From assembly GCA_051453625.1 (NCBI GenBank), contig JBOZIK010000001.1, forward strand, positions 143,386,780 through 143,450,779: DNA of 64,000 nt. The letters are read 5' to 3'. This document shows positions 1 to 10,145 of this stretch, one piece after another; position 1 is the first letter of the stretch, and each line of letters opens with the position of its first letter. The notes beneath the pieces were generated by a model that saw only the letters and a program-made list of their open reading frames with translations, searched no databases and was not told where the DNA came from. The translations under genes were made by a program, and so were the position numbers. This DNA is from Welwitschia mirabilis. Its lineage: Eukaryota; Gnetophyta; Gnetopsida; Welwitschiales.

Positions 1-711
1 TAAGATACTTGATCGATTTGGAAAGTCCTTTATATATAATATTATAGGTTATCTTCACTTTATAAAGCATAAATCCTATAAGATTATTAGATAGAATGAC
101 ATCATTACAATTCTAGGTATGTAATGTCCCAACTAATATGTCATCCAATAGTAAGAGAAGGCCATATTAAAATAAAAGAAGGAAGAATAACTAAAGTCTT
201 AGTCTATTATATGAGATAATATCTAATAGGATTAATATAAAAGTACATGGTAACATGATTTAACTTAAAAATGGTATTATCTAATTTTACATTTAAATTG
301 TTGAATTAAAGTTCCAACACAAAGAGAGTGAAAAAGGATAGATTCATTCTACCATACATTTCAAGTAGATCTTGCCTAAGTATNNNNNNNNNNNNNNNNN
401 NNNNNNNNNNNNNNNNNNNNNNNNNNNNNNNNNNNNNNNNNNNNNNNNNNNNNNNNNNNNNNNNNNNNNNNNNNNNNNNNNNNTCAAGTAGATCTTGCCT
501 AAGTATTTTAGTGTAAGGTTGTCCACAATGATTTAGATAGATAACGTTGATGGTGATGCAAGCTCCCTTTAAAACATGTTAATAATGGCTAATAAATATT
601 CCTAGTTTTCAAGAAAGGAAACTAAACTTGTAAGCTTCTAAATTTAAATTTATTTAAAAGAAGGAAATGTATATACATTATTGTATAACCAAACCCATAA
701 AATTGCTTTTA
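1..711. other. AT-rich sequence without a recognisable gene; contains one gap
   Basis: No coding region, RNA gene or transposon protein remnant is recognised. The only structure is a 100-N gap at 384-483 whose two flanks carry the same 23-base sequence, 361-383 and 484-506. Confidence 0.6.
384..483. other. Assembly gap of 100 N with identical flanks
   Basis: Exactly 100 N, the usual placeholder for a gap of unknown size. The 23 bases before it (361-383) are repeated without change after it (484-506). This suggests two contig ends that overlap and were not merged, so the true gap may be zero or negative. Confidence 0.9.
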
Positions 712-784
712 AGGTGGGCCTTAAACTTAGGACCTATGAGTGGTTAATTTTCATAATAACTAGTTAACCACTTAGCTATGTTAT
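712..784 (-). repeat. tRNA-like sequence (possible SINE head), copy 1
   Basis: On the minus strand, TAGCTAAGTGG fits the RNA polymerase III A box (TRGYNNARNNG) at every position. About 45 bases on, AGTTTAAGGCC resembles the B box GGTTCGANNCC with transition-type differences only. The whole is about tRNA length but does not fold as an intact tRNA by eye. This is the usual pattern of a tRNA-derived SINE head or an old tRNA pseudogene. A SINE body and poly(A) tail were not identified. Confidence 0.45.
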
Positions 785-860
785 TGTATTGTGTTACGCA
801 TAATACTTAAATGGGAAAATAAATCATTAACCATATTTCAAAAGTTATTTAAAAAGAATG

Positions 861-930
861 GTGTTAGTGAGATTTGAACTGAAGACCTCCTTATCTTATA
901 GGTGCATGCGATAACCAACCCTACCATGAA
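861..930 (-). repeat. tRNA-like sequence (possible SINE head), copy 2
   Basis: On the minus strand a near A box (TGGTAGGGTTG, one mismatch) is followed by AGTTCAAATCT, a B box with transition differences, at tRNA-like spacing. It lies on the same strand as the copy at 712-784 and about 80 bases from it. The two may be parts of one dimeric SINE or two insertions. Neither looks like a working tRNA. Confidence 0.45.
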
Positions 931-2605
931 TGCTTATTTAAAAGGAAAAATTCTTTGAATGGAAATAAGGAAGATGTGTATGATAAAAGAAAAACGTTTT
1001 TAATTTGTGAGGATCCTAGCTACTTGTAACAATGAAAGCAGATAAGAATTTATTATTTTAAAGAGGAAACTTATGGTTTTGTGCTACTTCATCCTATTGT
1101 TGTGTCGATGGTTTTCCTTGATTCCTGTTCCAGTTGAATCCACATTAATATTGATGAGTTAGTGTTTTTTTATTGCATTTTAGCAATTGTGGAGAAGGAA
1201 TAAATGGGTCATGGCGTATGTAAGCATAGATTGTGCATAGTTGAGGAGAGACCTGAGTGTGTGTTTCATACTCCAAAAGTGAAGAACTAGAAACACAAGA
1301 TGGAGGAGTNNNNNNNNNNNNNNNNNNNNNNNNNNNNNNNNNNNNNNNNNNNNNNNNNNNNNNNNNNNNNNNNNNNNNNNNNNNNNNNNNNNNNNNNNNN
1401 NNNNNNNNNGTTACTTACATGCTATTAAGGGAAATCTGAGGCTGCAGATGCTTTATCTCATTGAGGAAGTCTTGAAGAATGCAAATGAGGAGCTATCAAA
1501 GGAACGTACCACTTAAGATCGTTGTTTAAGAGTGCAAGAAAAGGGAGAAATATCAATGAAAATGTGAGAGGTCAATTTGCTGAGGATCAAAGGGAAAACA
1601 TGCTACACAACATTATCCTTAAACATCTCATCAAGTAACACTTATAACAAAAGAAATAGCAAAATTAAAGAAGGAAGTATATTACAGACATCAAGTCATG
1701 ATGTAACGGCAAAAGGAAAGAAGGAGAGAATTGTGAATGGGTGTTAGGAATCTAACAGTGCATTCATCACAATGCAATCACTATGCATAATCATTTCAAG
1801 AGATGATAATTGGTCTATTTGAACATCTTATAATTCAATCTAAAATTGAGGAAAATGCATAAGTTGCTAAGTAATAAAATTGATTCAAGAATTGATCAAA
1901 AGGGGTTAATGACACTCTTGAAATTTGTGAGTTTTAAGTATTCATTACGATCATCTAAGAAAACTAATGTCATCTAGAGATAATTAATTCATTTCCTAGT
2001 CATTGTTAATTTAATTAAAGAAAGGGAATTAAATGGTTTTGCAAGCCATGTGGAGGAGGAAGTTGTTTTAGTAGGAGAAAACAAAGCATTTTACAATTGT
2101 AATCATTTACATTAATAGTGTCAGCCTGTCATTAAGGAAATGCCTACACTTCAGTGTAGAGGAAGAATTATTTGAGTTCAAGGTTAGTGAAAGAGAGCAG
2201 AGGATAAGAGTAATGTTGTTCATGTCCAAGGGAGGAGAATTACCATACACATTCAGCAAGGACCAAACATGGTGCACAAATCTACAGTGCTACGAGGTAG
2301 GTTTCTATCCATGATGGGATGATACAATGGAAGGCCAAGCATTGAATAATTTCCTTCTTTTTATTAAGGACTAGAAACATAATGTTTAGTAAAATTCAAC
2401 TGACAAAAAAGCTAGAAATCTGGAAGATCTTGAGTCAGTCTAAATTTAATTCCAAGATCCATGCCCAAACCTGTGTCCTTCTCTTCGTACCTTCTTGTCA
2501 CTTCATAACAAGTGCAGTAAAGTAATTCAACTATGTCAAGCAATGCAAATTTGATTAACTTTATCTAAAATTGCCTCCCCTATTAAATCATATCTTGATA
2601 TTCAC
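931..2605. other. Intergenic sequence, no gene recognised; contains a 100-N gap
   Basis: AT-rich sequence with many stops in all frames. A 100-N gap of unknown size lies at 1310-1409. No LTR end, PBS, transposon protein motif or RNA gene is recognised. Confidence 0.55.
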
Positions 2606-2635
2606 TTGACTAGTTAGCAGGCTAAAGTTAAGCTA
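2606..2635 (+). repeat. Possible 5' part of a SINE interrupted by a Copia element
   Basis: A weak A-box-like stretch (TAGTTAGCAGG) ends just before the left target-site copy of the Copia element. Just after its right end, 10151-10185 carries a good B box (TGTTCAAATCC). Together they could be one tRNA-derived SINE split by the 7.5-kb insertion. The A box is poor, so this is an inference. Confidence 0.3.
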
Positions 2636-2933
2636 GTAAGTAATAGGTGAATAGGTTCTGTAAAAATTAACTAAATAAACTCACGATATATCAAAAGCCT
2701 GCTCAAAATAATTTGCTAATAAATTCATGCATACAAAGAAAAACTAAAAGTATTCAAAGTAATAAAATTAACAGAAAGCATAAATTACCAAATAGATACA
2801 CGCAGGATTTTATAGTGGTTCGGAAAATCCCCTATTCCACTCTTAATGATTAGCTTATCACCAAGCTTGATCTGGATCTTGATTACTCTTCTAGGTATTG
2901 TAAGTTCACCTGTAACCTTTGCAAATATGCTTT

Positions 2934-3090
2934 TGCAGTCTAAGTTTTAACCTTTTCAATAGACTTTTGTAGGCTAAGTCTCAACCTTTCAACGGACTTT
3001 TGCAGGCTATGTCTCAACCTTTCAATGGACTTTTGCAGGGTAAGTTTCAACCTTTCAATAGACTTTTGTAGGCTAAGTTTCAACCTTTTA
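2934..3090. repeat. 33-bp minisatellite inside the LTR
   Basis: Four to five imperfect copies of a 33-base unit built around GGCTAAGTCTCAACC and GGACTTTTGCA. Because 33 is a multiple of three, the minus strand stays open and reads as an 11-residue repeat (RLRLSLQKSIE and variants). This follows from the repeat and is not evidence of a gene. The partner LTR has the same array, more degenerate and with length changes, at about 8842-8990. Confidence 0.85.
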
Positions 3091-3469
3091 CAATATATGA
3101 TAGTGATGAAGCAATGCCAAAATGCACAAATATCACTCGTTATTTGATACAATGATTTTGATAGAGCTCTTCTCTTGTAGATAATATAACAAGTGGAGCA
3201 CTAGATTTGACCTTGAATGTACAGATACAAAAAATGATAAATCATCCTTGTTTGGGAGTACAATGCCAATATGCTACAATAAATATCACAATATTCAGTC
3301 CTTCAAACAAGAGTCAATAAGTCTCTTTAGTCGTCTCTCTCTTGGCTATTTATATTATAAGGATTTTAGGGTTTATTATAATTGAAAATGTGTTTCCAAT
3401 AGCTATAAATAGCTAGAAAACAGATATCTAATTGATACATAATGGATAGAAAATTTCATTTTTATTCCA

Positions 3470-4145
3470 ACCAGTTGACACCTCAAAAGTCCAATCGACC
3501 CTTCCTGCTATCGTGACTTACACAAGTCACCTGAGTGAATTTTTTGGTCACTTCAGTTTCTTACAGCTCCATGTCTAGTTGACCCTTTAGGATCCAGTCG
3601 ACTCCCATCCAGTTGCCTGCAATTTTGTTCAGTCACCTGTTAATCCTGATAAAAGTTCATTCTAATTTCCTGCATCAGGTCTAGTCGACCCCTTCAGGTG
3701 TCCGGTTGACCCCATGATAATCGGCTCAGGGATATTAGCTACATAGTGCTCAGGTCTGTTCGACCCCTTTAAAGGTCTGGTCAACCCCTTGACAATCGGT
3801 TCAGGATTACTATTCCAAGGTTCATAAATCTGGTTGACCTCATCATAGGTCTGATCAACCCCTTGACACTTAATTCAGGGATATTGTTCTCAAGTTCATA
3901 AATCTAGTCGACCCCATCATAGGTTCGATCAATTTAGGATACTGTTATTAGGTCCACAAATTTGATTGATCCTAGCATAGGTCCAATCGATCCCTTGATA
4001 TTTGGTTCAGGGATACTGGCTCTTGGGATCACAAGTCCTATCAATTCCTCAGAAATTCGGTTGACCCCTCTGAATTTAGTTCAATTCTAAGAGTATGCTC
4101 TAAGTGCGGCTGACCCCTTGAAAGTTCAGTTGACCCCTCAAGAGG
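3470..4145. repeat. Array of degenerate GGTCGACC palindromes in the 3' LTR
   Basis: The sequence repeatedly returns to variants of GGTCCGGTCGACCCCTT, often in pairs (two sites about 25-30 bases apart, then a spacer containing ATCGGTTCAGG). The core GGTCGACC is self-complementary. At least ten recognisable but mutated copies are present. The same motif fills the LTR at about 9370-9990 and the LTR of the related element at about 22994-23443. Sireviruses are known for palindromic motifs in their LTRs; the role is unproven. Confidence 0.7.
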
Positions 4146-4300
4146 GCAAGTGAACTTGACAGGTTTCCAGTAATCAGAATTTGACATTCATGGCTTCAAC
4201 ATCTGACCTGCAAGGGGTTAACATTTTATGCACAAGATACACAAAATTTGGTACATAGAAAACATTAGTTTAACATCAATTGGCAAAATATAATATAACA

Positions 4301-4314
4301 ATCTCCCCCTTTAA
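4301..4314 (-). other. Terminal polypurine tract (PPT) of element 1
   Basis: Minus-strand TTAAAGGGGGAGAT lies directly against the LTR start TGTTATATTATA. This is the canonical priming site for plus-strand DNA synthesis in Copia elements. Confidence 0.9.
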
Positions 4315-4819
4315 CATTGATGGAAAATAATACTTAGTTATAAAAATATTAAAAAACTAAGAAAACTTCCCCCCTCACAAAGTGCCTATCACTCTTTGCA
4401 AAATATTAAGCCTTTTGAAACTAATTTAAGACATTTTGATAACTCTAATTTTGTGCTAGAATAAAAACAATTTAAGATGCATAATTGGAGAGTGAAGAAG
4501 AATGCCAAAATGTTTTTGAATAATAACATTTATTAAAAGCACATTTGATCATAAACTATTTAACATTTTGATCATTAACAATTTTAGAGTTCAGTGCCAA
4601 AATAGAATAACAACATTTAAATCTTTAATATTCAGCATATTAGACAATTGAAGTTCATATAGAAATGTGATTTGTACTTCAAAAATTTGAGACATAGATT
4701 TAACACAAATTGAAGAGCATAAAACAAGTGCGTTTGTATTTCATTAAACATAAGCAGTACAAAGTAAAAGTGCTCATCAAGAGCATACGACATCTAAAAG
4801 CATAAGCAACAACAACTAA

Positions 4820-4833
4820 TTCTCCCCCTTTTA
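4820..4833 (-). other. Internal second polypurine tract of element 1
   Basis: Minus-strand TAAAAGGGGGAGAA, preceded by TTGATGT as at the terminal PPT, lies about 500 bases upstream of it and shortly after the stop of the extra ORF. The related element has the same arrangement (22458-22470 and 22838-22849). Multiple PPT-like motifs are described for Sireviruses. Confidence 0.7.
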
Positions 4834-4895
4834 ACATCAATGATAAAGGAGATAACAAAAGCATACAAGTAAAAAACATAATCAAATGAAACATT

Positions 4896-5944
4896 TTAAT
4901 CGGATTCCTCCTCTTCTTCTTCCTCCTCTTTAGAATCTTCTTTTGAGTCTTCTTCTTCTTCATCTCCTCTCATGCGTGCTGAGCTCGTGGCTTCTACTGA
5001 AGTGGCAGCAATGTCATACCCAGCTGCTATGAGGGCTTCCTTCATATGTCTAGTACAGGAATCAATCTGCCTCAGGTATCAAAGAGTCTCATCAAGAGAG
5101 GCTTCCTTCAGAGGGGGTAATTTTGAGGACTTCTTGGAAGGGATAAAGATGTGCATGCGGGATAGCATTGCATGCCCAATGGGTGCCATACGTTGGAGGG
5201 TTTTAAGTTTAAGATGAAAAGGTACATAAAAATGACGATACAAATTTATGATAAGCACAGAGTAGGGTAAGGCCCTAGTCCTGTGGTACTCCAACTAAGA
5301 GACCATATTCTTTAGCATGATGGCAAGAGAATCAATAGAATACTCAGTTCCTACTAGATACATCAGATATGCTCTATAGCTGGAGGCCTCATCACAATGC
5401 CTCGCTAATGGCAGAAAATTATAAGTAAAGATCAAATAAAGAAAACGGTATTTGGGTGTAAGCAAGGAAGTGGAAATGATGTGTTTCCAAGTATGAGCCT
5501 TACCACAGATCTCCCTTGTTACTATGGCTTATCTTCCATGATCTCATGAAGAGGCCAAAGATCTTCATAGTTACCTCTAGGATGATCAGTAAGATTAGAA
5601 ATGAGGTTTGCAGTAACCCTTAGCTACTTCACTAAAACAAGGGTTTCAAGAGTTCCTGAATTGCAATCATAAGTTGCATTGCAATAAAGCATACATGTAA
5701 GAAAAGGATAAGCGGAACTAGAAACATTAAATAAATAATCAAGATCCTAATTTCTCAGGAGCTGAATCACCTCCCTGAGCTCTCTAGGCTCTGAAGTACC
5801 TATAGACTATTCTTCACAAATAGGCTTCTTTTCAAACTTTTCTAAAAACTTCTCAATATCTTCTTTAGACATTCCTTAGTAAAAGATAGTGAGATCTCTT
5901 GCTAGAGTATTCTTGACTCTTCTCCTTAAAAACTTTTCAGCCAT
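4896..5944 (-). pseudogene. Extra 3' ORF of element 1: plant-transposon-protein-like, acidic tail
   Basis: A decayed reading frame between the deleted pol region and the PPTs. The start is the ATG at 5944-5942 (MAEKFLRRR), matching the MAE start of the homologue at 21327. Visible blocks, in order, are FEKKPI, then a core with TLETLVL and RVTANLI followed by WPLHEIMEDK, then YHRTRALPYSVLIINLYRHF, RMHIF, TRHMKEALIAAGYD, and a tail of Glu and Asp ending EEESD. Several stops and at least one frame change break it. The core (strand, then 'LPY..LI..IY..F.V') resembles the domain annotated as 'putative plant transposon protein' in plant retroelements. Its place corresponds to the env-like ORF of Sireviruses, but no signal peptide or clear membrane span is seen. 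The function is unknown. Confidence 0.7.
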
Positions 5945-6300
5945 TTCAGCCTTTCCACAAGAGCTTGGAAGTAAGAAAAACAAGAAAATATCACTAGATC
6001 TAAGAGCAAAGCTCTGGATTCCTTAGATCTCTGTGTGTGTGTGTGAGAGGGAGAGAGAGAAATTTAAAACATAATGAAAATGAATCAAACGCCTCTTATT
6101 TTTTATAGAAATGGTAAAATGAGGCAATTTAAAGAGTGAAATTAGGTCCACGGACAGTAGTTCTGCACTATAATCCATCAGGTCTGGTTGACCATTTGAA
6201 GTTCTAGTTGACCCATCCAGATGCGTGTCTACAGTACAGGAAAAGGTCCAGGCAACTAGGCTTTTAGGTAGTCGACTGACCACATCCCGTCGACCGAATT
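5945..6300 (-). other. Leader of the extra ORF: candidate splice acceptor, TG/AG microsatellite and GTCGAC motifs
   Basis: On the minus strand a pyrimidine-rich tract ends in TTACTTCCAAG at 5964, leaving 19 bases before the ATG. The related element has TTTGTCTTCAG, also 19 bases before its ATG. Further upstream lie a (TG)n(AG)n microsatellite (6031-6060) and GGTCTGGTTGACC-like motifs (about 6180-6295) of the kind that fills the LTRs. The acceptor could serve a spliced message for the extra ORF; this is inference. Confidence 0.45.
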
Positions 6301-6439
6301 ATGGATATGATCAACTACCCTGCAATCAGCTAGAAGACGATGAGTTAACCCCAAGTTCATGTTTGTGATTAATACGAATGTTGCAGAAACGGAGTTTCAC
6401 ATTAATATTTTCCAGAAAATTTTTAATTCTAATGAAATT

Positions 6440-6835
6440 TAAGCCAATGTTTTCATTTTCAATGTTGTTATTCACATGGTTTAACTGATTGCACACAAAT
6501 TCACATGAGCATCTATTCTATAAACATTATCTACTCGATTTGTTATAAGGACAATAATGTTCGATTTCACATGCACAATTTCAGACTTCGATTTTTGAAA
6601 AACTATTTTGTAACCTTTGTCACATTATTGACTAATACTTAACAAGTTATGCTCTAAACTTTTCACATATAACACATCATTAAGTTTAGGTAACTTACCT
6701 TATATTCTTATCTTTTCATTATTTCCAAAAGTAACATCTCCTCCATCAATACTTCTCAAGCATTGAAAATTTAATCTTTCTCCCATCATGTGCCTTGAGC
6801 ATCCACTGTCTAGGTATCAACTATTTGTACTTAAT
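6440..6835 (-). pseudogene. Protease and GAG-pre-integrase remnant of element 1
   Basis: The minus strand reads YLDSGCSRHMMGERLNF, the Copia aspartic protease start with the catalytic Asp intact (DSG at 6802-6810). Then come a block with DGGDVTFGNN and HNLLSISQ and a part of the GAG-pre-integrase region. Coding then stops: the integrase core, RT and RNase H seen in the related elements are absent, and the next recognisable sequence is the leader of the extra ORF. One internal deletion of about 3 kb explains this. Confidence 0.75.
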
Positions 6836-7059
6836 CCTTCGAGAGTTGTTTGTGTTAAAAGACTTTTAATATTATTAGCTCTTACCCACTTAGTCTTGTT
6901 AGACTTACGTGATACACTTATTTTAGAAATAAATTTAAATGGCAAAGAATTCACTGAATTTTAAAATAGCATTAATTTTTTAATATTGAAAAATAATTGT
7001 AAACCAATTTTTTCATAAAAATTACAACAAACTCTAGAAGCAAACTTACATTACCTGTT

Positions 7060-8457
7060 TACTTGTTCTTGTGGATTTTGGAAAATGAATTCAATACCCA
7101 CTTTATCTCCAGTAGATTCTCAAACTCCAAGCATCTTTTCTAACTTAGAAGAATCACCAGAAAATTTATTAACAAAGAAAGATAGATCCTTCACCTGAGA
7201 CAAGAAATCGGAGTTATTAGATTTGAGAAAATTGTACTTTGTTTCTATTTCTTCCTTTTCTTTAGTGAAGGACTTTACTAGATCATTTATCCTTTTTTCT
7301 AGCTTTTCACATTCTTTATATAGTTCATAACATGTATCCTTTAGCTCATTCTATTCTTCATCAATTATGTCCAAGTCATCAAACTCTGATGTGCTAAACA
7401 AATTCTTTAGAGAAGGCATAATTGCCATAAAGGATAATCTTTTGTCTCTATCTAATTCTTGACCTAAACTGCCGTCATCATTCTCATCCCATATTGCAAC
7501 AAAAGAAGAATTCCTTGATTTCTTATTGTCTCTTTTCATGTTGGGGCACTCATTTGCTATATGACCAAATCCTTTGCAAGAGCAACATTGGATTTTTTTA
7601 CCTTTATCTTGCTCCTTCTTGTATTTTAGATGACTTCTTTTTTAGCTTCTACTTGACTCACCTTCCTTTTTCCTTCTATGTAAACAATTTCTGAATCTTC
7701 TGGCTAGAAAATCCACTTCATGATCATCCAAGTCTCCATCTGACTTTTCAAACCCGTATTCTTCTTACACACATTTCAAGGCAATACCTTTCTTCTTATC
7801 TCTAGCAAATTTAAGTTCATAGTTTTGAAAATTACTTTGTAGTTATTCTAGTGTCATTGCATTTATGTTCTTGCTTTCTTCGATGGTTGTGTTCTTTGGT
7901 TCAAGTCTCTTTGGTAGAGACCTCAGTACCTTTCTAACCACCTTTCCTTCATCCAACTGTTCTTCAAGACTTATCATAGAGTTTACAATATCTATGAGTC
8001 TTGCAAAGAACTCCTGTAAAATCTCTTCCTCATCCATATGGATGTCTTCAAATCTAAAAATGAGCATTTGAAGCTTGACTTACTTTACGATTGAAGTTCT
8101 TTCGTGTGCTACCTCAAGGATATCCCAAGCCTCTTTAGCATGATTATAATTCACTATACATTTAAACTCATCTATATAGACTGCACAAAATATCGCATTA
8201 AAAGTACGGGCATCTGTGGTGTCTTTGGTTGTGTCAGTAGTAGTCCATTGATCTCTGGATTTAGGAACTAAAGTGGTATTACTTTCGGCATCAGTTTTTG
8301 ATAACATAGGCACAGAATAACCCTTATAAATAACTTCTTCTATATATGCATTTAAGAATCTAAGAAAAATTCTCATTCTAGCTTTCCAATACACGTAGTT
8401 TAGTCTGTCAAACATGGGTGGATGACCAATGGAAAACCCGTCAGAGGGATTACTCAT
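7060..8457 (-). pseudogene. gag: gag polyprotein remnant of element 1
   Basis: Retrotransposon capsid/nucleocapsid protein. It starts at MSNPSDGFS with the Copia gag motif PPMFDRLNYVYWKARMRIF, followed by an alpha-helical region with EAWDIL. After a frame change come MDEEEILQEFFARLIDIVNSM and KVLRSLPKRLEPK. A zinc knuckle CCSCKGFGHIANEC (7587-7546, CX2CX4HX4C intact) follows, then an acidic segment and a Lys/Glu-rich stretch that looks like a coiled coil (about 7340-7150). A long gag with a coiled coil after the knuckle is typical of Sireviruses. Stops and frame changes make it non-functional as it stands. Confidence 0.8.
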
Positions 8458-8509
8458 TATAGGGTTCTAAAGTCTAGATTGGTTAAAATCTAAAGGAGGA
8501 ATTAACTTA

Positions 8510-8521
8510 GCTCTGATACCA
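8510..8521 (-). other. Primer binding site of element 1
   Basis: Minus-strand TGGTATCAGAGC, complementary to the 3' end of initiator tRNA-Met, two bases inside the 5' LTR end (TATCA). It fixes the orientation of the element and the LTR boundary. Confidence 0.92.
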
Positions 8522-8523
8522 AT

Positions 8524-10145
8524 TGATAGGAATGAGAACCTTAGAGGAGGAGTGAATAGGTTCTTTAAAAATTAACTAAATAAACTCACAATATATCAAA
8601 AGCTTGCTCAAAATAATTTTCTAATAAATTTATGCATGCAAAGAGAAACTAAAAGTATTCAAAGTAATGAAACTAACAGAAAGCATAAAATACTAAAGAG
8701 ATACATGCAGGATTTTATAGTAGTTTGGGAAACCTCCTACTTCACTCTCGATGATTAGTTTATCACCAAGCTTAATCCGGATCTTTGTTACTCTTCCAAG
8801 TATTGCAGGTTCACTTCTAACCTTTACAAACAGATTCTTGCAAGCTAAGTCTCAACCTTTTTAATGGACTTTTGTAGGCTAAGTCTCAATCTTTCAATGG
8901 ACTTTCAGGCTAAGCCTCAACCTTTTAATGGCCTTTTGCAGGCTAAGTTTCAACCTTTTAATGGAGTTTTGTAGGCTAAGTCTCAACTTTTCACAATGTA
9001 TGATAGTAATGAAGTAATGCCAAGATGCACAAATATCACTCGTTCTTTGGTACAATGATTTTGATGGAGTTATTCTCCTATAGATAATATAACAAGTAAA
9101 GCACTAGATCTAATCTTGAATGTACAGATACAACAAATGATAGATCATCCTTGGTCAGGAGTACAATGCCAAGATGCTATAGTAAATATCACAATATTTA
9201 GTCCTTTGATCAAGAGTCAAAAGGTTTCTTTAGTCATTTCTCTCTTGGCTATTTATATTAGAAGGCTCTTAAGGTTTATTACAGTTGAAAATGTGTTTTC
9301 AATAGCTATAAATGGCTAAAAAACAGATATCTAATGGATACAAAATGAATAGAAACTTTCATTTCCTTTCCAGCCGATCGACCCCTCAAAAGTCCGGTCA
9401 ATCCCTTCTAGTTTTGTGGCTTACACAGGTTGCCCGAGTAAATTTTTTAGTTGCCCCATTTTCTTATGGCTACATGTTTGGTTGATCCTTTAAGGTCTAG
9501 TTGACCTCCATCTGATCACCCATAACTTTGTTTGGTCGCCTGCTAATTCTGATAAAAGTTCATTCCAATTTCCTGCATCAAGTTACATTGACTCCTTCAG
9601 GTGTCTAGTCGACCCCATGACAATCAACTCAAGGATACTAGCTACATAGTGCTTAGATCCAGTTGACCCCTTCAAAGATCCGGTCGATCCCTTGATAATC
9701 GGTTTGGGAGTACTATTCTCAGGTTCACAAATCTGGTAGACTCCATCATAGGTCTGGTCGACTCCTTAACACTCAGTTTAGGGATACTGTTCTCAGGTTT
9801 ACAAATCCGGTCAATCCCATCATAGGTCTAGTCGACCCCTTAACATTCGGTTCAAGGATACTAGCTCTCGGGATCACAGGTCCGGTTGACCCCTCAGAAA
9901 TCTGGTCGACACCTCTGAATTCAGTTCAATTCTGAGAGTATCCTCTAGGTGTGGTCGGCCCCTTAAAATTCTAGTCAAACCCTCAAGAGGGTAAGTGAAC
10001 TTGACAGGTTTCCAGTGATCATATTTTGACATTCATGGCTTCAGCATCTAACCTACAAGTGGTTAACATTTTATGCACAAGATACACAAAATTTACTACA
10101 CAAAAAACATTAGTTTGACATCAATTAACAAAACATAATCTAACA
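8524..10145 (-). repeat. 5' LTR of Sirevirus-like element 1
   Basis: 1622 bases from TGATAGGAATG to CATAATCTAACA (plus-strand reading), beside the PBS. It contains a degenerate copy of the 33-bp minisatellite (about 8842-8990) and the GGTCGACC-type palindrome array (about 9370-9990). The minus-strand start TGTTAGATTATG, followed by TTGATGTCAAACTAATG, matches the LTR at 22850, so the two elements belong to one family. No TATA box was fixed with confidence. Confidence 0.88.
9370..9990. repeat. Array of degenerate GGTCGACC palindromes in the 5' LTR
   Basis: Partner of the array at 3470-4145, with the same paired layout (AGGTCTAGTCGACCCCTT and variants). Mutations are mostly C to T or G to A, as expected for long-methylated CpG-containing repeats. 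Confidence 0.7.

Larger units (their letters stand above)
2641..4300 (-). repeat. 3' LTR of Sirevirus-like element 1
   Basis: About 1.66 kb, homologous along its length to 8524-10145. On the plus strand it starts TAATAGG where the partner has TGATAGG, then lacks about 22 bases present in the partner. It ends TAATATAACA beside the PPT. It carries a 33-bp minisatellite (about 2934-3090) and a long run of degenerate GGTCGACC-type palindromes (about 3470-4145). The many differences between the two LTRs show an old insertion. Confidence 0.85.
2641..10145 (-). mobile_element. Sirevirus-like Copia retrotransposon (element 1), both LTRs, pol deleted
   Basis: Full-length but defective LTR element on the minus strand. 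The parts in transcription order are the 5' LTR (10145-8524), PBS (8521-8510), gag (8457 to about 7060), protease and pre-integrase (about 6835-6440), extra ORF (5944-4896), internal PPT (4833-4820), terminal PPT (4314-4301) and 3' LTR (4300-2641). The flanking 5-mers GTAAG (2636-2640) and GGAAG (10146-10150) agree at four of five bases and are taken as the target-site duplication. Integrase core, RT and RNase H are missing between about 6440 and 6300, so it cannot be autonomous. The gag start, coiled-coil gag tail, extra ORF and doubled PPT point to the Sirevirus/Maximus lineage. Confidence 0.85.

Noticed and set aside
2940-3152. Open minus frame with repeated RLRLSLQKSIE-like peptide
   Set aside because: Produced by the 33-bp LTR minisatellite; the partner LTR does not keep the frame.
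3470-4145. Regularly spaced short palindromes taken as a CRISPR-like array
   Set aside because: The units are degenerate, with no unique spacers of constant length, they lie inside LTRs, and this is a plant genome.
4700-4963. Lys/Arg-rich open minus frame (MKKKKTQKKILKRRKKKRR)
   Set aside because: It is a shifted-frame reading of the acidic tail of the extra ORF; the homologous region at 22244-22477 gives the same kind of shadow.
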